Position numbers and translations under genes: made by a program. Shown here one piece after another: positions 9,599-20,202 of a DNA stretch of 64,000 nt. The stretch's first letter is position 1, and every line of letters begins with the position of its first letter. This DNA comes from Calothrix sp. C42_A2020_038 (GTDB lineage: Bacteria; Cyanobacteriota; Cyanobacteriia; Cyanobacteriales; Nostocaceae). The notes below the pieces were generated by a model. It had not been told where the DNA came from and did not search any database. It saw only the letters and a list, made by a program, of their open reading frames with translations. The stretch lies in assembly GCA_015272395.1 (NCBI GenBank), contig JACYLQ010000045.1:232372-296371 (forward strand), in the 5' to 3' direction.

Positions 9599-10507
9599 TT
9601 ATGGTATTGCTACCACCCGTAATATTCGCTCCATAACGCTTTTGGCCCGGCGTCCACCAACTGGGATTAAACGATGACACAGGACATGAGGCGCCAAAAA
9701 TTTAATGTCATCAGGGATTACATAATCACGTCCAAGCAAAAAAGCTAGAGCTTGAGCAGCCCTTTGTAAAGCCACAGTTCCACGAGGACTTATACCAAGA
9801 GTAATTTCTTCGTCTTGGCGCGTTGCCCGTACAAGGTCAAGAATGTACTGTTGTAAAGAGGTATCTATTTTGACGCTTCTGCATAGACGACGCAGTTGTG
9901 CAACTTCTTCTAAGGTAATGCAAGGCTCTAAATTGGAGAGTTTGTCATCATCTAACGAGCGTTTTAACATTTGAAGCTCTTCGTTTTCTGAAGGATAACC
10001 CAAACTTAGCGACAACATAAATCTATCCATCTGAGCTTCCGGAAGAGGAAAAGTACCCTGGTACTCAATTGGATTTTGGGTCGCAATTACGAAAAATGGT
10101 GAAGGAACAGGACGCGACACACCATCAATGGTTACTTGCTGTTCTTCCATGACTTCGAGTAATGCTGACTGAGTTCGAGGTGTGGCACGGTTAATTTCGT
10201 CAGCTAACAGAACATTTGTAAAAACAGGCCCAGATAAAAAACTAAATTCACCACTTCTAGGATTCCAAATATTAGTACCTGTTATATCAGTCGGTAAAAG
10301 GTCGGGAGTACATTGTAGCCTCTGAAACTTACCATCAATAGAACGAGCTATAGATTTCGCTAACAAAGTTTTACCTACACCTGGGACATCTTCCAATAGC
10401 GCATGACCACCTCCAAGCAAAGCAACTAACACTAAACGAATAGATGTATTTTTGCCAACAATAGTTTGTGCTAAGTTTTGTGTTAATGCGTCAATTTTGT
10501 CTCTCAT
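9599..10507 (-). CDS. MoxR-family AAA+ ATPase
   Basis: A 302-residue AAA+ ATPase of the MoxR type, a group thought to act as chaperone-like ATPases in assembly or metal insertion of protein complexes. Walker A is GVGKT (43-47) and Walker B is LLADEINRA (100-108). The sensor region ATQNPIEYQGTFPLPEAQMDRF is characteristic of MoxR, and the C-terminal lid keeps SPRGTVALQRAAQALA. MoxR genes often sit beside VWA-domain or DUF58 genes; none is here, so the client is unknown. A clear terminator follows at 9410-9441. Confidence 0.93.
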   Translation of the reverse strand: MRDKIDALTQNLAQTIVGKNTSIRLVLVALLGGGHALLEDVPGVGKTLLAKSIARSIDGKFQRLQCTPDLLPTDITGTNIWNPRSGEFSFLSGPVFTNVLLADEINRATPRTQSALLEVMEEQQVTIDGVSRPVPSPFFVIATQNPIEYQGTFPLPEAQMDRFMLSLSLGYPSENEELQMLKRSLDDDKLSNLEPCITLEEVAQLRRLCRSVKIDTSLQQYILDLVRATRQDEEITLGISPRGTVALQRAAQALAFLLGRDYVIPDDIKFLAPHVLCHRLIPVGGRRAKSVMERILRVVAIP

Positions 10508-10618
10508 TTCGTCCCACCTTCGGTGATCAATAAAGGGTACGGACGGATATCGCCCGCACCCCGACTTTACTTCTTGAGTCCTATATTGAGTGTTCCCGAA
10601 AATTGAAAAAATAACACA

Positions 10619-11692
10619 TCAACCAAAGAAAACTTTCGCAGCACAGCAGTCAAGCTGAATTTGGTTTTTTAATGCTTCAAGGGAAGCAAATTTTGTCTCA
10701 GGTCGCAAAAACTTTTCTAGCTCAACTGCTAGCTTCCTATTGTATAAATCGCCAGACCAGTCAATTAAATGTATTTCTGTTGTAATATTTGTACCGTTGA
10801 CTGTGGGACGATTACCAATATTCATCACACCAAAGGCTATAAATTGAAGTTGTTCATGTACATCAGTTACATCGAATACACGAACTGCGTATACACCTAA
10901 TCTTGGTAAAAACTTATCTTTTGGTAACTCTAGGTTTGCAGTGGGAAATCCAATTTTTCGACCGAGTTGTTGACCTTTAGTAACATTACCATAAAGGGTA
11001 TACGGTCGCCCGATAAGTTGCGATGCACGCTCGACATCACCCTCTTCAAGAACGGAGCGAATTAATGAGGTTGAGATACGAGTCATTTCTATTGGTATAT
11101 CTTGTGCTTGATCTTCTCCAATCTTATCTATTTCCAGGGGAACAATCTTCACGGGGATATTATACTTACTAGCTATTACCTGTAAATCGCGCGCTGTCCC
11201 ACTACGTTCTGAGCCAAAACGAAAATCATGCCCAATACTAATTTGGGTTGCTTGAAGTTGTTGCACCAAGATTCTCTCAACAAATTCTTCTGGAGTCAAA
11301 GAACATAATTCGCGGTCAAAAGGTAATAATACTAACTGTTCGACACCAAGTGTCCCTAATTGCTGAATTTTCTCATTAAGTGGTGTAAGCAATGTACGAG
11401 GTTTCCCACTAAAAAACTCTTGCGGGTGAGGGTTAAAGGTGACAACAGTGGAATAAATATGTTTGTTGACTGAAGTGGGTAATTGAGCTTGAGGAGTCCT
11501 TATTACTTCTTCCTCAAACCTAGAATTGAAATTTAGCCCCATCTCCCTGTTGGATGAGATGGGTTTAATAACCCGCTGATGTCCACGATGTACACCGTCA
11601 AACTTACCAAGCGCAACAGCAGTAGGCTTTAAAGCTAATTCAGGTTGATTTGTAACCCACACAGAACACCCATTTGGAGACAGATTTAGCAC
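10619..11692 (-). CDS. ribF: Bifunctional riboflavin kinase/FAD synthetase RibF
   Basis: RibF phosphorylates riboflavin to FMN and adenylates FMN to FAD. The N-terminal FAD synthetase half shows ALGKFDGVHRGHQ (27-39) and TFNPHPQEFF. The C-terminal kinase half shows GRKIGFPTANLELP, the PTAN signature. At 357 residues it is longer than the roughly 310 of E. coli because about 35 residues are inserted between the HRGHQRVIKP motif and the next strand (about residues 45-80). The insert is Ser/Asn/Arg-rich and probably a surface loop. The lumazine synthase gene ribH of the same pathway lies at 27538-28107, unlinked. Confidence 0.95.
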   Translation of the reverse strand: MLNLSPNGCSVWVTNQPELALKPTAVALGKFDGVHRGHQRVIKPISSNREMGLNFNSRFEEEVIRTPQAQLPTSVNKHIYSTVVTFNPHPQEFFSGKPRTLLTPLNEKIQQLGTLGVEQLVLLPFDRELCSLTPEEFVERILVQQLQATQISIGHDFRFGSERSGTARDLQVIASKYNIPVKIVPLEIDKIGEDQAQDIPIEMTRISTSLIRSVLEEGDVERASQLIGRPYTLYGNVTKGQQLGRKIGFPTANLELPKDKFLPRLGVYAVRVFDVTDVHEQLQFIAFGVMNIGNRPTVNGTNITTEIHLIDWSGDLYNRKLAVELEKFLRPETKFASLEALKNQIQLDCCAAKVFFG

Positions 11693-11842
11693 TTTTCGGT
11701 ACTGGGATTTAGGTTTTACTAGCTTTAAGTGCCAAAGTCTGAGGTTTTAATAATCATTAACCCGTTGACTTTAAACTTTTTAAAGCTCTCAATCACCAAT
11801 CTAATCTAAAATCTCAAATTACTCCGGTTGCTAATGTACTGC

Positions 11843-12733
11843 TCAAATATGGCTAACAGGAAAAGTTTTTGACAGTCTAACTGAAACAGGTACTTCAATA
11901 ACCATTCCTTCCCTTGCTATCACGGCGCCAGGAAACTTCTGTGCAGCTTGTTGGGCAACATTATCTAAAAAATCATCGTCGTGTGCTGGGTCATGGTGAA
12001 AAATTACTAAAGTCCTAACATTTGCAGCTTGGGCAATTTTTACCGCTTCCTGCCATGTCGAATGACCCCAACCAACCTTGGGAGATTTTGGAGAATGATA
12101 TTCTTCGTCTGTATAAGTTGAATCATAAATTAGTACATCTGTGTTACGTGCTAACCAAAGAACGTTTTCATCAAGATGGTCGGCAAAATGCTCGGTGTCT
12201 GTAACGTAGGCAGCAGAACCACCACACCAATTAACACGATAACCAACAGCTTCACCAGGATGATTGAGGAATGCAGTTTCAATGGTAATATCATCGATTC
12301 TGATTGGTTTTCCCGGTACCACATCGTAGAAATCTAAATCTGCCTGCATAATTTGTAAGGGAACAGGAAAATTAGGATGCAGCATTTGGTCGTTGAGACG
12401 TTGCTCGACAGTAGAACCATCTGGTGCTATGGCACCATATATGTGGAAGTGATTTCCTTTCACAAATCCTGGAGTGAAAAATGGGAACCCCTGCATGTGA
12501 TCCCAATGAGAATGAGTAAAAAATAGATGCGCTTCAACAGGCATTTGGCGCAGTAGTGATTGCCCTAAAACATGTAATCCTGTACCACCATCGAAAACTA
12601 AACGTTTACCGCCCACTTGCATCTCAACACAAGGGGTATTCCCGCCATAACGAACTGTGTTTAATCCTGGACAGGGGATGCTGCCGCGAACTCCCCAAAA
12701 ACGTACTTTAAACTGTTTTTCTATCCTAGACAT
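11843..12733 (-). CDS. MBL-fold metallo-hydrolase
   Basis: A 296-residue metallo-beta-lactamase fold hydrolase. The zinc ligand motif is HSHWDH (74-79); further ligands are likely the H of FLNHPGEA, the D of YVTDTEH and the H of FHHDPAHDDD. The FWGVRGSIPCPG opening (12-23) is typical of a cyanobacterial subgroup related to phosphoribosyl cyclic phosphodiesterases. It is expected to be cytosolic. The substrate cannot be read from sequence. It sits between ribF and surE on the same strand with wide gaps, so an operon is unlikely. Confidence 0.88.
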   Translation of the reverse strand: MSRIEKQFKVRFWGVRGSIPCPGLNTVRYGGNTPCVEMQVGGKRLVFDGGTGLHVLGQSLLRQMPVEAHLFFTHSHWDHMQGFPFFTPGFVKGNHFHIYGAIAPDGSTVEQRLNDQMLHPNFPVPLQIMQADLDFYDVVPGKPIRIDDITIETAFLNHPGEAVGYRVNWCGGSAAYVTDTEHFADHLDENVLWLARNTDVLIYDSTYTDEEYHSPKSPKVGWGHSTWQEAVKIAQAANVRTLVIFHHDPAHDDDFLDNVAQQAAQKFPGAVIAREGMVIEVPVSVRLSKTFPVSHI

Positions 12734-13006
12734 GGGTTAAGCCGAAACTTCATACTGAGTGGGCGATCTAAAAATTGTACTTGTTTTGTTCATCTGCTTA
12801 CATAAAAGCCAATGGTAGTATTGGGAATTAAATGATGATGCATACACCTGATGTCAGTTAATTTTGATTGATTTTATAATCTTAGAAACTGCTGCTGCCT
12901 CTAACAGTGAATGTATCAGGCAATCACTTTATTAAGTAATTTTTGCAACCGTTCCTACTTTATAGCCTATATTTTGCCATCATGCATTGATGTAAAGTAT
13001 TAGTCA

Positions 13007-13810
13007 TTAATTATTTCCTATTCCCCATTCCCACTTAGATAACTGAGTTAACGCCTCCGCATAAGTTAGGTTATATTGCAAAGGAGTAATACTGATATAG
13101 TTATCACGTATAACATGTACATCTATCGGTATATTTTGAGGTAAATTCAAACCGATAGGTGGCTCAATATCTTCTTGAACTTCCCCTGTTAACCAGTAAT
13201 AAGTTTTTCCACGTGGGTCTATACGCTTGTCAAAGACATCGATGTAACGTCGCACACCTTGCCTTGTAATTACGGCGCCTGCTATTTCTTCCCATTCCAC
13301 AGCAGGAACGTTTACGTTCAAAAGCATTAAGTCTGGTAGAGGATTTTTTGCCAATTTTTCTACCAAAATATTGGCAAACTTTGCTGCGGGCTGAAATTCT
13401 TTACTTGTGTGGCTAGTCAAGCTAAAAGCTACACTTGGAATCCCTTCAATGATACCTTCCATTGCAGCTGAGACTGTTCCAGAGTACAGAATTTCTGTGC
13501 CAACGTTGGCGCCTTGATTAATTCCTGATAAAACTAAATCAGGTGGCGAATCAAGTAAAGCCCACAAAGCTAATTTGACACAATCCGAAGGCGTTCCATC
13601 ACAAGCCCAAGCTTTCACCTTTGGGTGAAATAAAGACTCAACTATTTCAGCCCGAATTGGTTGGTGTAAAGTTAGTCCATGCCCGGTTGCTGAACGTTCC
13701 CGGTCTGGACACACCACAGTTATGTCATGACCTGCTTCTGCTAAAGTGTTAGCCAGAGTCCGGATACCTAAAGCAGAAACCCCATCATCATTGCTAATCA
13801 GCAGTTTCAT
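13007..13810 (-). CDS. surE: 5'/3'-nucleotidase SurE
   Basis: SurE is a metal-dependent nucleoside monophosphate phosphatase linked to stationary-phase survival. The 267-residue protein has the metal-binding start [15 protein letters not shown] (6-20), [14 protein letters not shown], and [20 protein letters not shown] with the conserved Asn. The length and all core motifs are normal. It is divergent from pheS across a 426-base gap. Confidence 0.96.
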   Translation of the reverse strand: MKLLISNDDGVSALGIRTLANTLAEAGHDITVVCPDRERSATGHGLTLHQPIRAEIVESLFHPKVKAWACDGTPSDCVKLALWALLDSPPDLVLSGINQGANVGTEILYSGTVSAAMEGIIEGIPSVAFSLTSHTSKEFQPAAKFANILVEKLAKNPLPDLMLLNVNVPAVEWEEIAGAVITRQGVRRYIDVFDKRIDPRGKTYYWLTGEVQEDIEPPIGLNLPQNIPIDVHVIRDNYISITPLQYNLTYAEALTQLSKWEWGIGNN

Positions 13811-14236
13811 TTAATTAGTAATGTTACTATTAATAATTGACAAACAATATCTTTAAAGATGATATCGTCGAACAACTGTCCTTGCCGAGTTGGAAACAGA
13901 TTTAGAATGCAAATATTTGAAAATTATAGTTTCTTTTAGTTAATTTATCGCATTACAATTATTTTTTTAATAGATAAAAAAGTTCATAATTCTACAACAA
14001 AGTATAAGATACACGATTTTGTGTACATTTGTGCTAAATGTAGTATCTGCTGGACAAATAGCATTAATAGAAATTGCTTTATTAGTCTAAATGTAAACCC
14101 ATTACGGTATTGCAATCCAAGGTTTGGGCAAGCTTAAATAATAAGGTTTGTGTTAGTACTTTTGATGTAACGCTGGGTAAAACTAGCTGTTGCTGTATAA
14201 GCTAGATAAGGTAGATGTGTATTAGATACCAACAGC
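13811..14236. other. Divergent intergenic region surE/pheS
   Basis: 426 bases that should hold the promoters of both surE (minus) and pheS (plus). The sequence is AT-rich. No gene, strong hairpin or recognised operator was found, and no tRNA-dependent leader (T-box) structure was recognised ahead of pheS. Confidence 0.4.
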
Positions 14237-15241
14237 ATGAGCAACGGACAGGACAATTTAGAAGCTCAACTTTTAGCACTGCGTACTGATGGAGAAAAAG
14301 CAATCGCGCAAGCTGACACCCTCGAACGTTTGGAAGAATTGCGCGTTGGCTATTTGGGGAAAAAAGGTCAGCTCTCAGTGCTTCTAGGCAGCATGGGTAA
14401 ACTTAGCGCTGAGGAACGTCCCAAAATTGGCGCCGTAGCGAACACCGTTAAAGAAGCTTTGCTTTCCTGGCTCGAAAAACAACGCACTTTCCTAGAAGCA
14501 GCCAAAATACAAGCGCAACTTCAAGCAGAAACTCTAGATGTGACAATGCCAGGTGTCTATCAGCGTCCTCAAGGTCGTGTTCATCCTCTCAACGGTATTA
14601 TTGACCGCGCGCTAGATATATTTGTTGGTATGGGGTATACGGTCGCACAAGGACCAGAAATGGAAACAGATTACTATAATTTTGAAGCGCTGAATACACC
14701 CCCAGACCATCCCGCGCGTGACATGCAAGATACTTTTTACTTGCCTGATGGGAATTTATTAAGAACTCAGACATCATGCGTACAAATACGTTACATGGAA
14801 GCAGAAGAGCCACCTATTCGTATTGTTGCTCCAGGACGAGTGTATCGTAAGGATGATGTCGATGCCACTCATTCAGCAGTGTTTCATCAAATTGAACTTT
14901 TGGCTATCGATGAAGGATTAACTTTTACTGACCTCAAAGGTACCATCAAAGAATTTTTGCAGCAAATATTTGGTGAACTACCTATTCGGTTTCGTGCCAG
15001 TTACTTTCCATTCACCGAACCTAGTGCAGAAGTAGACTTACAATGGAACGGACGGTGGTTAGAAGTAATGGGTTGCGGTATGGTTGACCCAAACGTTCTC
15101 TCCCGCGTTGGCTATGACCCTGAAGTATACAGCGGTTTCGCAGCTGGTTTTGGTGTGGAACGCTTCGCAATGGTACTACATCAAATAGACGATATTCGTC
15201 GTTTGTACGCTAGTGATTTAAGGTTTTTACGGCAGTTTTAA
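14237..15241 (+). CDS. pheS: Phenylalanine-tRNA ligase alpha subunit
   Basis: PheS carries the catalytic core of the PheST heterotetramer that charges tRNA-Phe. The 334-residue protein begins with a coiled-coil arm (about 1-95). Class II motif 2 follows in [19 protein letters not shown] and motif 3 in [35 protein letters not shown] residues line the active site. The pheT gene is not adjacent, as is usual in cyanobacteria. The start ATG at 14237 follows an in-frame gap with no close Shine-Dalgarno. Confidence 0.97.
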   Translation: MSNGQDNLEAQLLALRTDGEKAIAQADTLERLEELRVGYLGKKGQLSVLLGSMGKLSAEERPKIGAVANTVKEALLSWLEKQRTFLEAAKIQAQLQAETLDVTMPGVYQRPQGRVHPLNGIIDRALDIFVGMGYTVAQGPEMETDYYNFEALNTPPDHPARDMQDTFYLPDGNLLRTQTSCVQIRYMEAEEPPIRIVAPGRVYRKDDVDATHSAVFHQIELLAIDEGLTFTDLKGTIKEFLQQIFGELPIRFRASYFPFTEPSAEVDLQWNGRWLEVMGCGMVDPNVLSRVGYDPEVYSGFAAGFGVERFAMVLHQIDDIRRLYASDLRFLRQF

Positions 15242-15254
15242 TTATGAAGCGTGG

Positions 15255-15300
15255 AGTTGCGAGTTAGGAGTTGGAAGTTAGGAGTTGGAAGTTGGGAGTT
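15255..15300. repeat. Direct repeats of AGTTAGGAGTTGGA
   Basis: Two tandem 14-bp copies (15262-15275 and 15276-15289) and a partial third (AGTTGGGAGTT, 15290-15300) lie in the gap between pheS and recQ. Complementary AACTC/CTAACT blocks follow at 15310-15350. Such GAGTT repeats are common between genes of Nostocales. Confidence 0.8.
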
Positions 15301-15342
15301 AAAACTACTAACTCATAACTCATAAATCCTAAATCTTACCTC

Positions 15343-16791
15343 CTAACTTTTCCTACAATTATCGCAATGCCCACAACGCCAATTTTCAAAACGCTCTCCA
15401 AAACCAAATGCTTTCAACAATAACTTCCAGCGACATTGCTTACTATACAAATATTGATACATTTGCCCAGAAGCATTCATTTGTGTACTTGCTTGATGCT
15501 TTACTCCCTTAATAATTTTGTAGTTAAAAGGGTCAAGCCATTCCAATTGACCATTACTGTGAAGCATTGAAAGCGCAACAGCACTATTCGGAAATCTTTG
15601 TAGTACAGTATTTATTTCACCCTGTTGCGGTAACTTTTTGATTAATTGCTGCGCTTCTTGTTGCTGTTCGCTGATTCTTTTTTCAAAAAAACTCTGTCTT
15701 TGTCTATCTTCAGGGTCTAACCATCCTGTTGGTTCGCTAACTAGTGTCAATACCTCAGATACTTTTCCATCCCTCCCGGCACGTCCAATTTCTTGCACAT
15801 ACTCTGTTATCATTAACGGTGCATGAAAATGAACTACCCAACGAACGTTCGGTTTATTTACACCCATCCCGAAAGCTGAGGTACACACTACAAAAGGCGC
15901 CTCATCGTTTAACCAGCTTGTTTCGATGGCACGACGTTCTTTGGGAGTTAATCCTGCGTGGTAAGAGTAAGTGCCATAACCTAATTCTCTCAACCAAGCT
16001 GCTAACTCTTCACTGTCACGACGTTTACGGACGTAAATTAATCCTGATTGTTTCGGTCTATTTTTGATAAATGTCAATAATTGTTGTTTGCGACTGTTTG
16101 GTGTCCATACAATACGAACATTTGGATGAAGGTTAGACCGATATGGTGAACTACAAAAAATTTCTGGTTGCTCTAATCCCAAAGCCTTTTGTATTGCTGC
16201 TTGGGCTAATGGATCAGCAGTAGCAGTAAACGCAGCAATACTTATCCTGCTTCCTGTTGTTTTATGTTGTAGTAAAGCTTGACGTACTGACCCTAACCTT
16301 CTATATGCGGGACGAAATGTATCTCCCCATTGTGTTAAACAATGAGCTTCGTCCAGTATTATTGCTGTAATTTCTAGGTCTGGTTTGATTAACCTTTCCC
16401 ATACAGGTGGACTTAATAAAGTCTCTGGTGATAAATACAATAGGCTTAATTTTTGTTGCTCCAAAGCTTTTAAAGTTTGGCGCCGTTGCATTGATGACAA
16501 CTCACTGTGTAGTAGCGCAACCGATAATTTTTTAGACTTCAATTCTTGGACTTGATTTTCCATCAAAGCAACCAATGGAGAAACAACCAGTGTTAAACCA
16601 GTTTGAAGTAACGCCGGTAATTGGAAACAAATCGACTTCCCACCACCAGTTGGCATAATTACAACTGCATCATTTCGCGCGAGTAAACAACGAATTATTT
16701 CTCCCTGTGGTTTCCTAAAGTCTTCATAACCCCAGATATTCTGAAATGCCGCAAGAACCTGATGCCAGGATGGAGAGAAAAGTTGATTCAT
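15343..16791 (-). CDS. recQ: RecQ-family ATP-dependent DNA helicase
   Basis: A 3'-5' superfamily II helicase used in recombination repair. I place the start at ATG 16791 (482 residues), giving MNQLFSPSWHQVL; an upstream ATG at 16854 adds 21 residues without family similarity. Walker A is TGGGKS (about 48-53) and the DEAH box is at about 147-150. Motif VI lies around QEIGRAGRDG. A short zinc-binding end (CRWKLLL then RCGHCDNC) replaces the full RQC plus HRDC tail, which makes it a short RecQ of the kind common in cyanobacteria. Confidence 0.93.
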   Translation of the reverse strand: MNQLFSPSWHQVLAAFQNIWGYEDFRKPQGEIIRCLLARNDAVVIMPTGGGKSICFQLPALLQTGLTLVVSPLVALMENQVQELKSKKLSVALLHSELSSMQRRQTLKALEQQKLSLLYLSPETLLSPPVWERLIKPDLEITAIILDEAHCLTQWGDTFRPAYRRLGSVRQALLQHKTTGSRISIAAFTATADPLAQAAIQKALGLEQPEIFCSSPYRSNLHPNVRIVWTPNSRKQQLLTFIKNRPKQSGLIYVRKRRDSEELAAWLRELGYGTYSYHAGLTPKERRAIETSWLNDEAPFVVCTSAFGMGVNKPNVRWVVHFHAPLMITEYVQEIGRAGRDGKVSEVLTLVSEPTGWLDPEDRQRQSFFEKRISEQQQEAQQLIKKLPQQGEINTVLQRFPNSAVALSMLHSNGQLEWLDPFNYKIIKGVKHQASTQMNASGQMYQYLYSKQCRWKLLLKAFGFGERFENWRCGHCDNCRKS

Positions 16792-17246
16792 ATTTGAGAG
16801 TAGATGCTCCCATCTCCTTGCACACTTATTTTCAACGTAAAAATAAATATACACGTACTCAGTTAATCATTGCTTCCGTATTATTACTAATTATGTATAA
16901 AATGTTATCAATTATGCCACTCGATAAAATAGCTAATTTTAAAACTTTTGGTCTGAGCGCATCGGCTATGATTTGTAACGCTATCACCAGCTATATTAAT
17001 AATCAGTATTATTTTATATTTTAATCATTGATGTAAATCATTGCTTCATGATTCAAGCGAAACAATATAGAGATATAAAAATACAATTGGCAACAGAAGC
17101 TTTACTGAAATCAAACGAGAATATTTGGCAATAAGAAGTAAAATTTTATTTAGATGTTGTATTTAAAACTTTCTAAACATGTTTAGTTAATTTTGCCAGA
17201 TTTTGCGGGAACTCTATAAGCAGAGTGTTATTATTCAAAACTGCAT
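16792..17246. other. Intergenic region upstream of recQ and the LRV gene
   Basis: A divergent gap of about 450 bases, strongly AT-rich. A 92-codon open frame on the plus strand (16746-17024) overlaps the recQ start and shows no family features, so I do not call it. No hairpin or operator was recognised. Confidence 0.4.
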
Positions 17247-18044
17247 ATGAACACAGCTACTACACCTTATGAATTTTCTGTAATAAGTGCATCAACTCAG
17301 GATAGAATTGACAGTCGGGAGCAAGCCAATAACTCCAATACCGACTCAGAAACATTAGAACAGTTAGCAACTCATGAAGATTTTTATGTACGTCGTGCGG
17401 TCGCAACACATTACAATACATCGAACAAAGTACTAGCATGGTTAGTTAGTGATGCACAAGAACAGATACGCTTTTACTTGGCCGCAAATCCTCACACACC
17501 AGTTGAAACCCTAACTCAACTAGCTATTGATGAATCTGGTGATGTGCGTTCGCAAGTTGCAGGTAATCCAAATACACCAGTAAATATCCTTGAACAACTC
17601 GCGCGAGATATATATATAGAAACACAACGTCAACTAGCTGAAAATCCTAATACTCCTGCCAATATTCTAGAAGAAATTGGTAGTAGAATGCTTGAACTTG
17701 CTGAATCAAAAGCTTTATCAAGCTCTGAAGCTATAGTAATTCGCGGAATTTCCTTAAATTCTAATACTCCAGTTTATATCTTAGAAAAAATCTGCAATCT
17801 TAAGAACCCAGAGAATTACTACTGGTTACTTGAATTGGGGGTAGCGCAAAATCCCAACACTTCAGATGCTTTGTTAGAAAAACTAGCAAATCATCCTGAG
17901 TACGATGTTCGCTTGGCTATAGCCAACAATTGCAGTACCCCCGATTTTGTGTTAGATATTTTAGCCACGGATAAAGAATACTATATTCGTCAAGCAGCAA
18001 TCAGTAAAAGATATACTAAGCATGGTTGGAAAATGAACTTTTAG
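17247..18044 (+). CDS. Leucine-rich repeat variant (LRV) protein
   Basis: A 265-residue solenoid protein made of about eight 24-residue helical repeats. Each repeat carries an NPNTPxxxLExLA core followed by a DxxxxVRxxVA helix, for example NPHTPVETLTQLAIDESGDV at about 88-107. This matches the LRV/HEAT-like repeat first seen in Azotobacter. Such proteins bind other proteins. The first 30 residues are non-repetitive. There is no signal peptide or membrane segment, so it is probably cytosolic. The partner is unknown. Convergent with the S9 peptidase gene, with a shared hairpin between. Confidence 0.85.
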   Translation: MNTATTPYEFSVISASTQDRIDSREQANNSNTDSETLEQLATHEDFYVRRAVATHYNTSNKVLAWLVSDAQEQIRFYLAANPHTPVETLTQLAIDESGDVRSQVAGNPNTPVNILEQLARDIYIETQRQLAENPNTPANILEEIGSRMLELAESKALSSSEAIVIRGISLNSNTPVYILEKICNLKNPENYYWLLELGVAQNPNTSDALLEKLANHPEYDVRLAIANNCSTPDFVLDILATDKEYYIRQAAISKRYTKHGWKMNF

Positions 18045-18059
18045 ATCGCAACTCGTAGT

Positions 18060-18086
18060 TTGGGGAACAACTACATTGCTCCCCAA
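18060..18086. terminator. Bidirectional terminator-like hairpin
   Basis: TTGGGGA (18060-18066) pairs with TCCCCAA (18080-18086) between two convergent genes. No long T run follows on either side, so its efficiency is uncertain. Confidence 0.55.
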
Positions 18087-18133
18087 CCTACAAGGAAAGT
18101 TTGATTAAAAGCAGTTTAGAATAAGAATATTAT

Positions 18134-20170
18134 TTAATCTAACTCCTTGCTAGGCAGATAAAAGTCATTCATGCTTTCTTCTAGAATATGATGACAAAAC
18201 CAAATGAAGTTTTGTTTCATCAACGCGCGTGCCATACCAGGTTTATTAACTCCATGTCCCATATTTTTAAAAATTACAAGCTCTGTCTTAACACCGACAT
18301 CACACAAACCTCGATATAATTCATATGCATTAGAAACTGGTACACGCTTATCAGCATCACCATGTTGAATTAAGGTTGGTGTACTAGCTGAATTTATATA
18401 AGTCATTGGAGAAGCTTTTTGGTAGGCTTCCATATCATTCCAAGGGATATCACCAAGGTAGTAGTGTGTGAATGGGTAAATATCAGTACTGACATAATGA
18501 GTAACCCAATTACTGATTCCGGCGCCTACTGATACTGCCTGAAATCGATTACTATAGGTTGTACAAAATGCGGAGATATATCCGCCTTGACTCCAACCCA
18601 TAATTCCTATTTTCTCAGCATCAACAAAACCTTGATTAACTAAATAGTCAACTCCTGATATAATATCTGCGTAATCACCAGTTCCCAAATCTTTGTAATT
18701 CAAACTTCGGAATTTTTCACCGTATCCATTACTTCCCCTATAATTTGGTTGTAGGACAATAAAACCTTTTTCGATAAAACTTTCGATTGGATAAATATTA
18801 TCTTCTAATGCGACTGCAAGCGATGTTGATTTTGGTCCACCATGCACCTTTACTAATAAAGGGTATTTTTTAGTCAAGTCAAAATTTACAGGTTTGCAAA
18901 GAATTCCTTCAATCTCTGTACCATCCAAACTTAACCAACGAACAGGTTCTTTTTGAGCAAAAGCGCGATTTTCTAAAATGGCTGATTGATTTGTAATTCT
19001 TAAGTCATTATAATATAAATCGTAACATTCTTGAGAGTTACCTTTGATATAGACAAGATTTTCACCATCTAAGCTAATTGTCGCAGTTTGGATATATGAA
19101 TTTGTGTCTGCTATTAGTGAAGTAACTTCTCCATTCAAGTTAACTAAACCAATATAACTACTTATTCTTTCTTGCCACCAAATCAGAATACCTTTACTAG
19201 TCCAGCGCAATGGATAAATACACTCATCAATTCCTGTATTCTCTGGCGAAAGTTGAATTACCTCATCACTAACCAAATTATAAATACCTATACACTTGTT
19301 ATCAAACCATTTACCTGTACGAAAATAGGTAAAACAGATATACTTACTATCTGGAGAAAATAAGATATCATGTTTGACTCCTACAAAAGGAATATTTAGC
19401 TTTTTTAATTCCTGAGAATGAATATCTAAAATATAAACTTCGGCTTTATCTTGTTCTGCTAGATTTGGAGAAGGAAACGTAATTAAAGCAACTTTTTCGC
19501 CACTAGGTGCAACATCAAAATCAATGATATGAAGATTTTTTAAAGCTGTAAATTGTATAGATAACTCATCTTTTTCTTCCTTTTTACTATTACCTTCTTC
19601 GTTTTCATTTCCTTCACGCAAATCCTTTGGTAATTGATTAACAACAGTTGTTTTTGCCAATCCTGTTTGCAAATCTAAATAATAAAGATTGTTGCAGCGG
19701 TACTCACGGTTTGTATACTCAATTTCGCCATATATCTCTCGACGTTTTTTGATAGAATTCGCTTCGACTTCACGCGATATGAAGAAAAATCCTTCTCCTG
19801 AAGGCGCCCATTGGAATGCACTAATATCTTCAAGAGCATAAGACACTTGAATACCTGTGACATCACCTTCAGGTTTGATAAAAATTTGCCTTTTTCTATC
19901 TCTTTCATTCGGCTTTGCTAAGTATGCCAGAGTATTAGAACTTAAACTTTGAGCAGGCGCCCATCTAGGTAAATAGCTTTCATTCCTACCACGTGTGAGT
20001 TGATAATGCTTACCATCTTCATAAATCCAAACATGCCATTGAAAAGTATTGTTATCCCAATCAACTTGACGTTTCACATAAGCAACTTTTGTGCCATTAT
20101 CGTTAATCGAAGGGTTTGACAGCTTGGGTAGTGCAATTAATTCTTCGATAGTAAGATATTTTTCTTCCAT
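18134..20170 (-). CDS. S9 family prolyl-oligopeptidase/acylaminoacyl-peptidase-type serine peptidase
   Basis: A 678-residue cytosolic peptidase. It has an N-terminal beta-propeller (about 1-410) with TolB/WD-like blades and a C-terminal alpha/beta hydrolase domain (about 420-665). The triad is visible: Ser527 in GWSQGG, Asp605 in HGDADKRVP and His639 in NMGHGVN. Blade three holds a charged Glu/Lys insert (about 186-202). There is no signal peptide. It trims short peptides or removes N-acyl residues by family analogy. Immediately upstream on the same strand is a GNAT acetyltransferase (33 bases away), so the two may be co-transcribed. Confidence 0.9.
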   Translation of the reverse strand: MEEKYLTIEELIALPKLSNPSINDNGTKVAYVKRQVDWDNNTFQWHVWIYEDGKHYQLTRGRNESYLPRWAPAQSLSSNTLAYLAKPNERDRKRQIFIKPEGDVTGIQVSYALEDISAFQWAPSGEGFFFISREVEANSIKKRREIYGEIEYTNREYRCNNLYYLDLQTGLAKTTVVNQLPKDLREGNENEEGNSKKEEKDELSIQFTALKNLHIIDFDVAPSGEKVALITFPSPNLAEQDKAEVYILDIHSQELKKLNIPFVGVKHDILFSPDSKYICFTYFRTGKWFDNKCIGIYNLVSDEVIQLSPENTGIDECIYPLRWTSKGILIWWQERISSYIGLVNLNGEVTSLIADTNSYIQTATISLDGENLVYIKGNSQECYDLYYNDLRITNQSAILENRAFAQKEPVRWLSLDGTEIEGILCKPVNFDLTKKYPLLVKVHGGPKSTSLAVALEDNIYPIESFIEKGFIVLQPNYRGSNGYGEKFRSLNYKDLGTGDYADIISGVDYLVNQGFVDAEKIGIMGWSQGGYISAFCTTYSNRFQAVSVGAGISNWVTHYVSTDIYPFTHYYLGDIPWNDMEAYQKASPMTYINSASTPTLIQHGDADKRVPVSNAYELYRGLCDVGVKTELVIFKNMGHGVNKPGMARALMKQNFIWFCHHILEESMNDFYLPSKELD

Positions 20171-20202
20171 TTTATTCTTGATGTGATGCTGTATTTATTT
20201 CC

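Noticed and set aside
9419..9622. 67-codon plus-strand frame
   Set aside because: It covers the terminator hairpin of the MoxR gene and the end of that gene; composition is random.
16746..17024. 92-codon plus-strand frame upstream of the LRV gene
   Set aside because: It begins antisense within recQ, has a biased Ile/Tyr/Asn composition from AT-rich DNA and no ribosome site.
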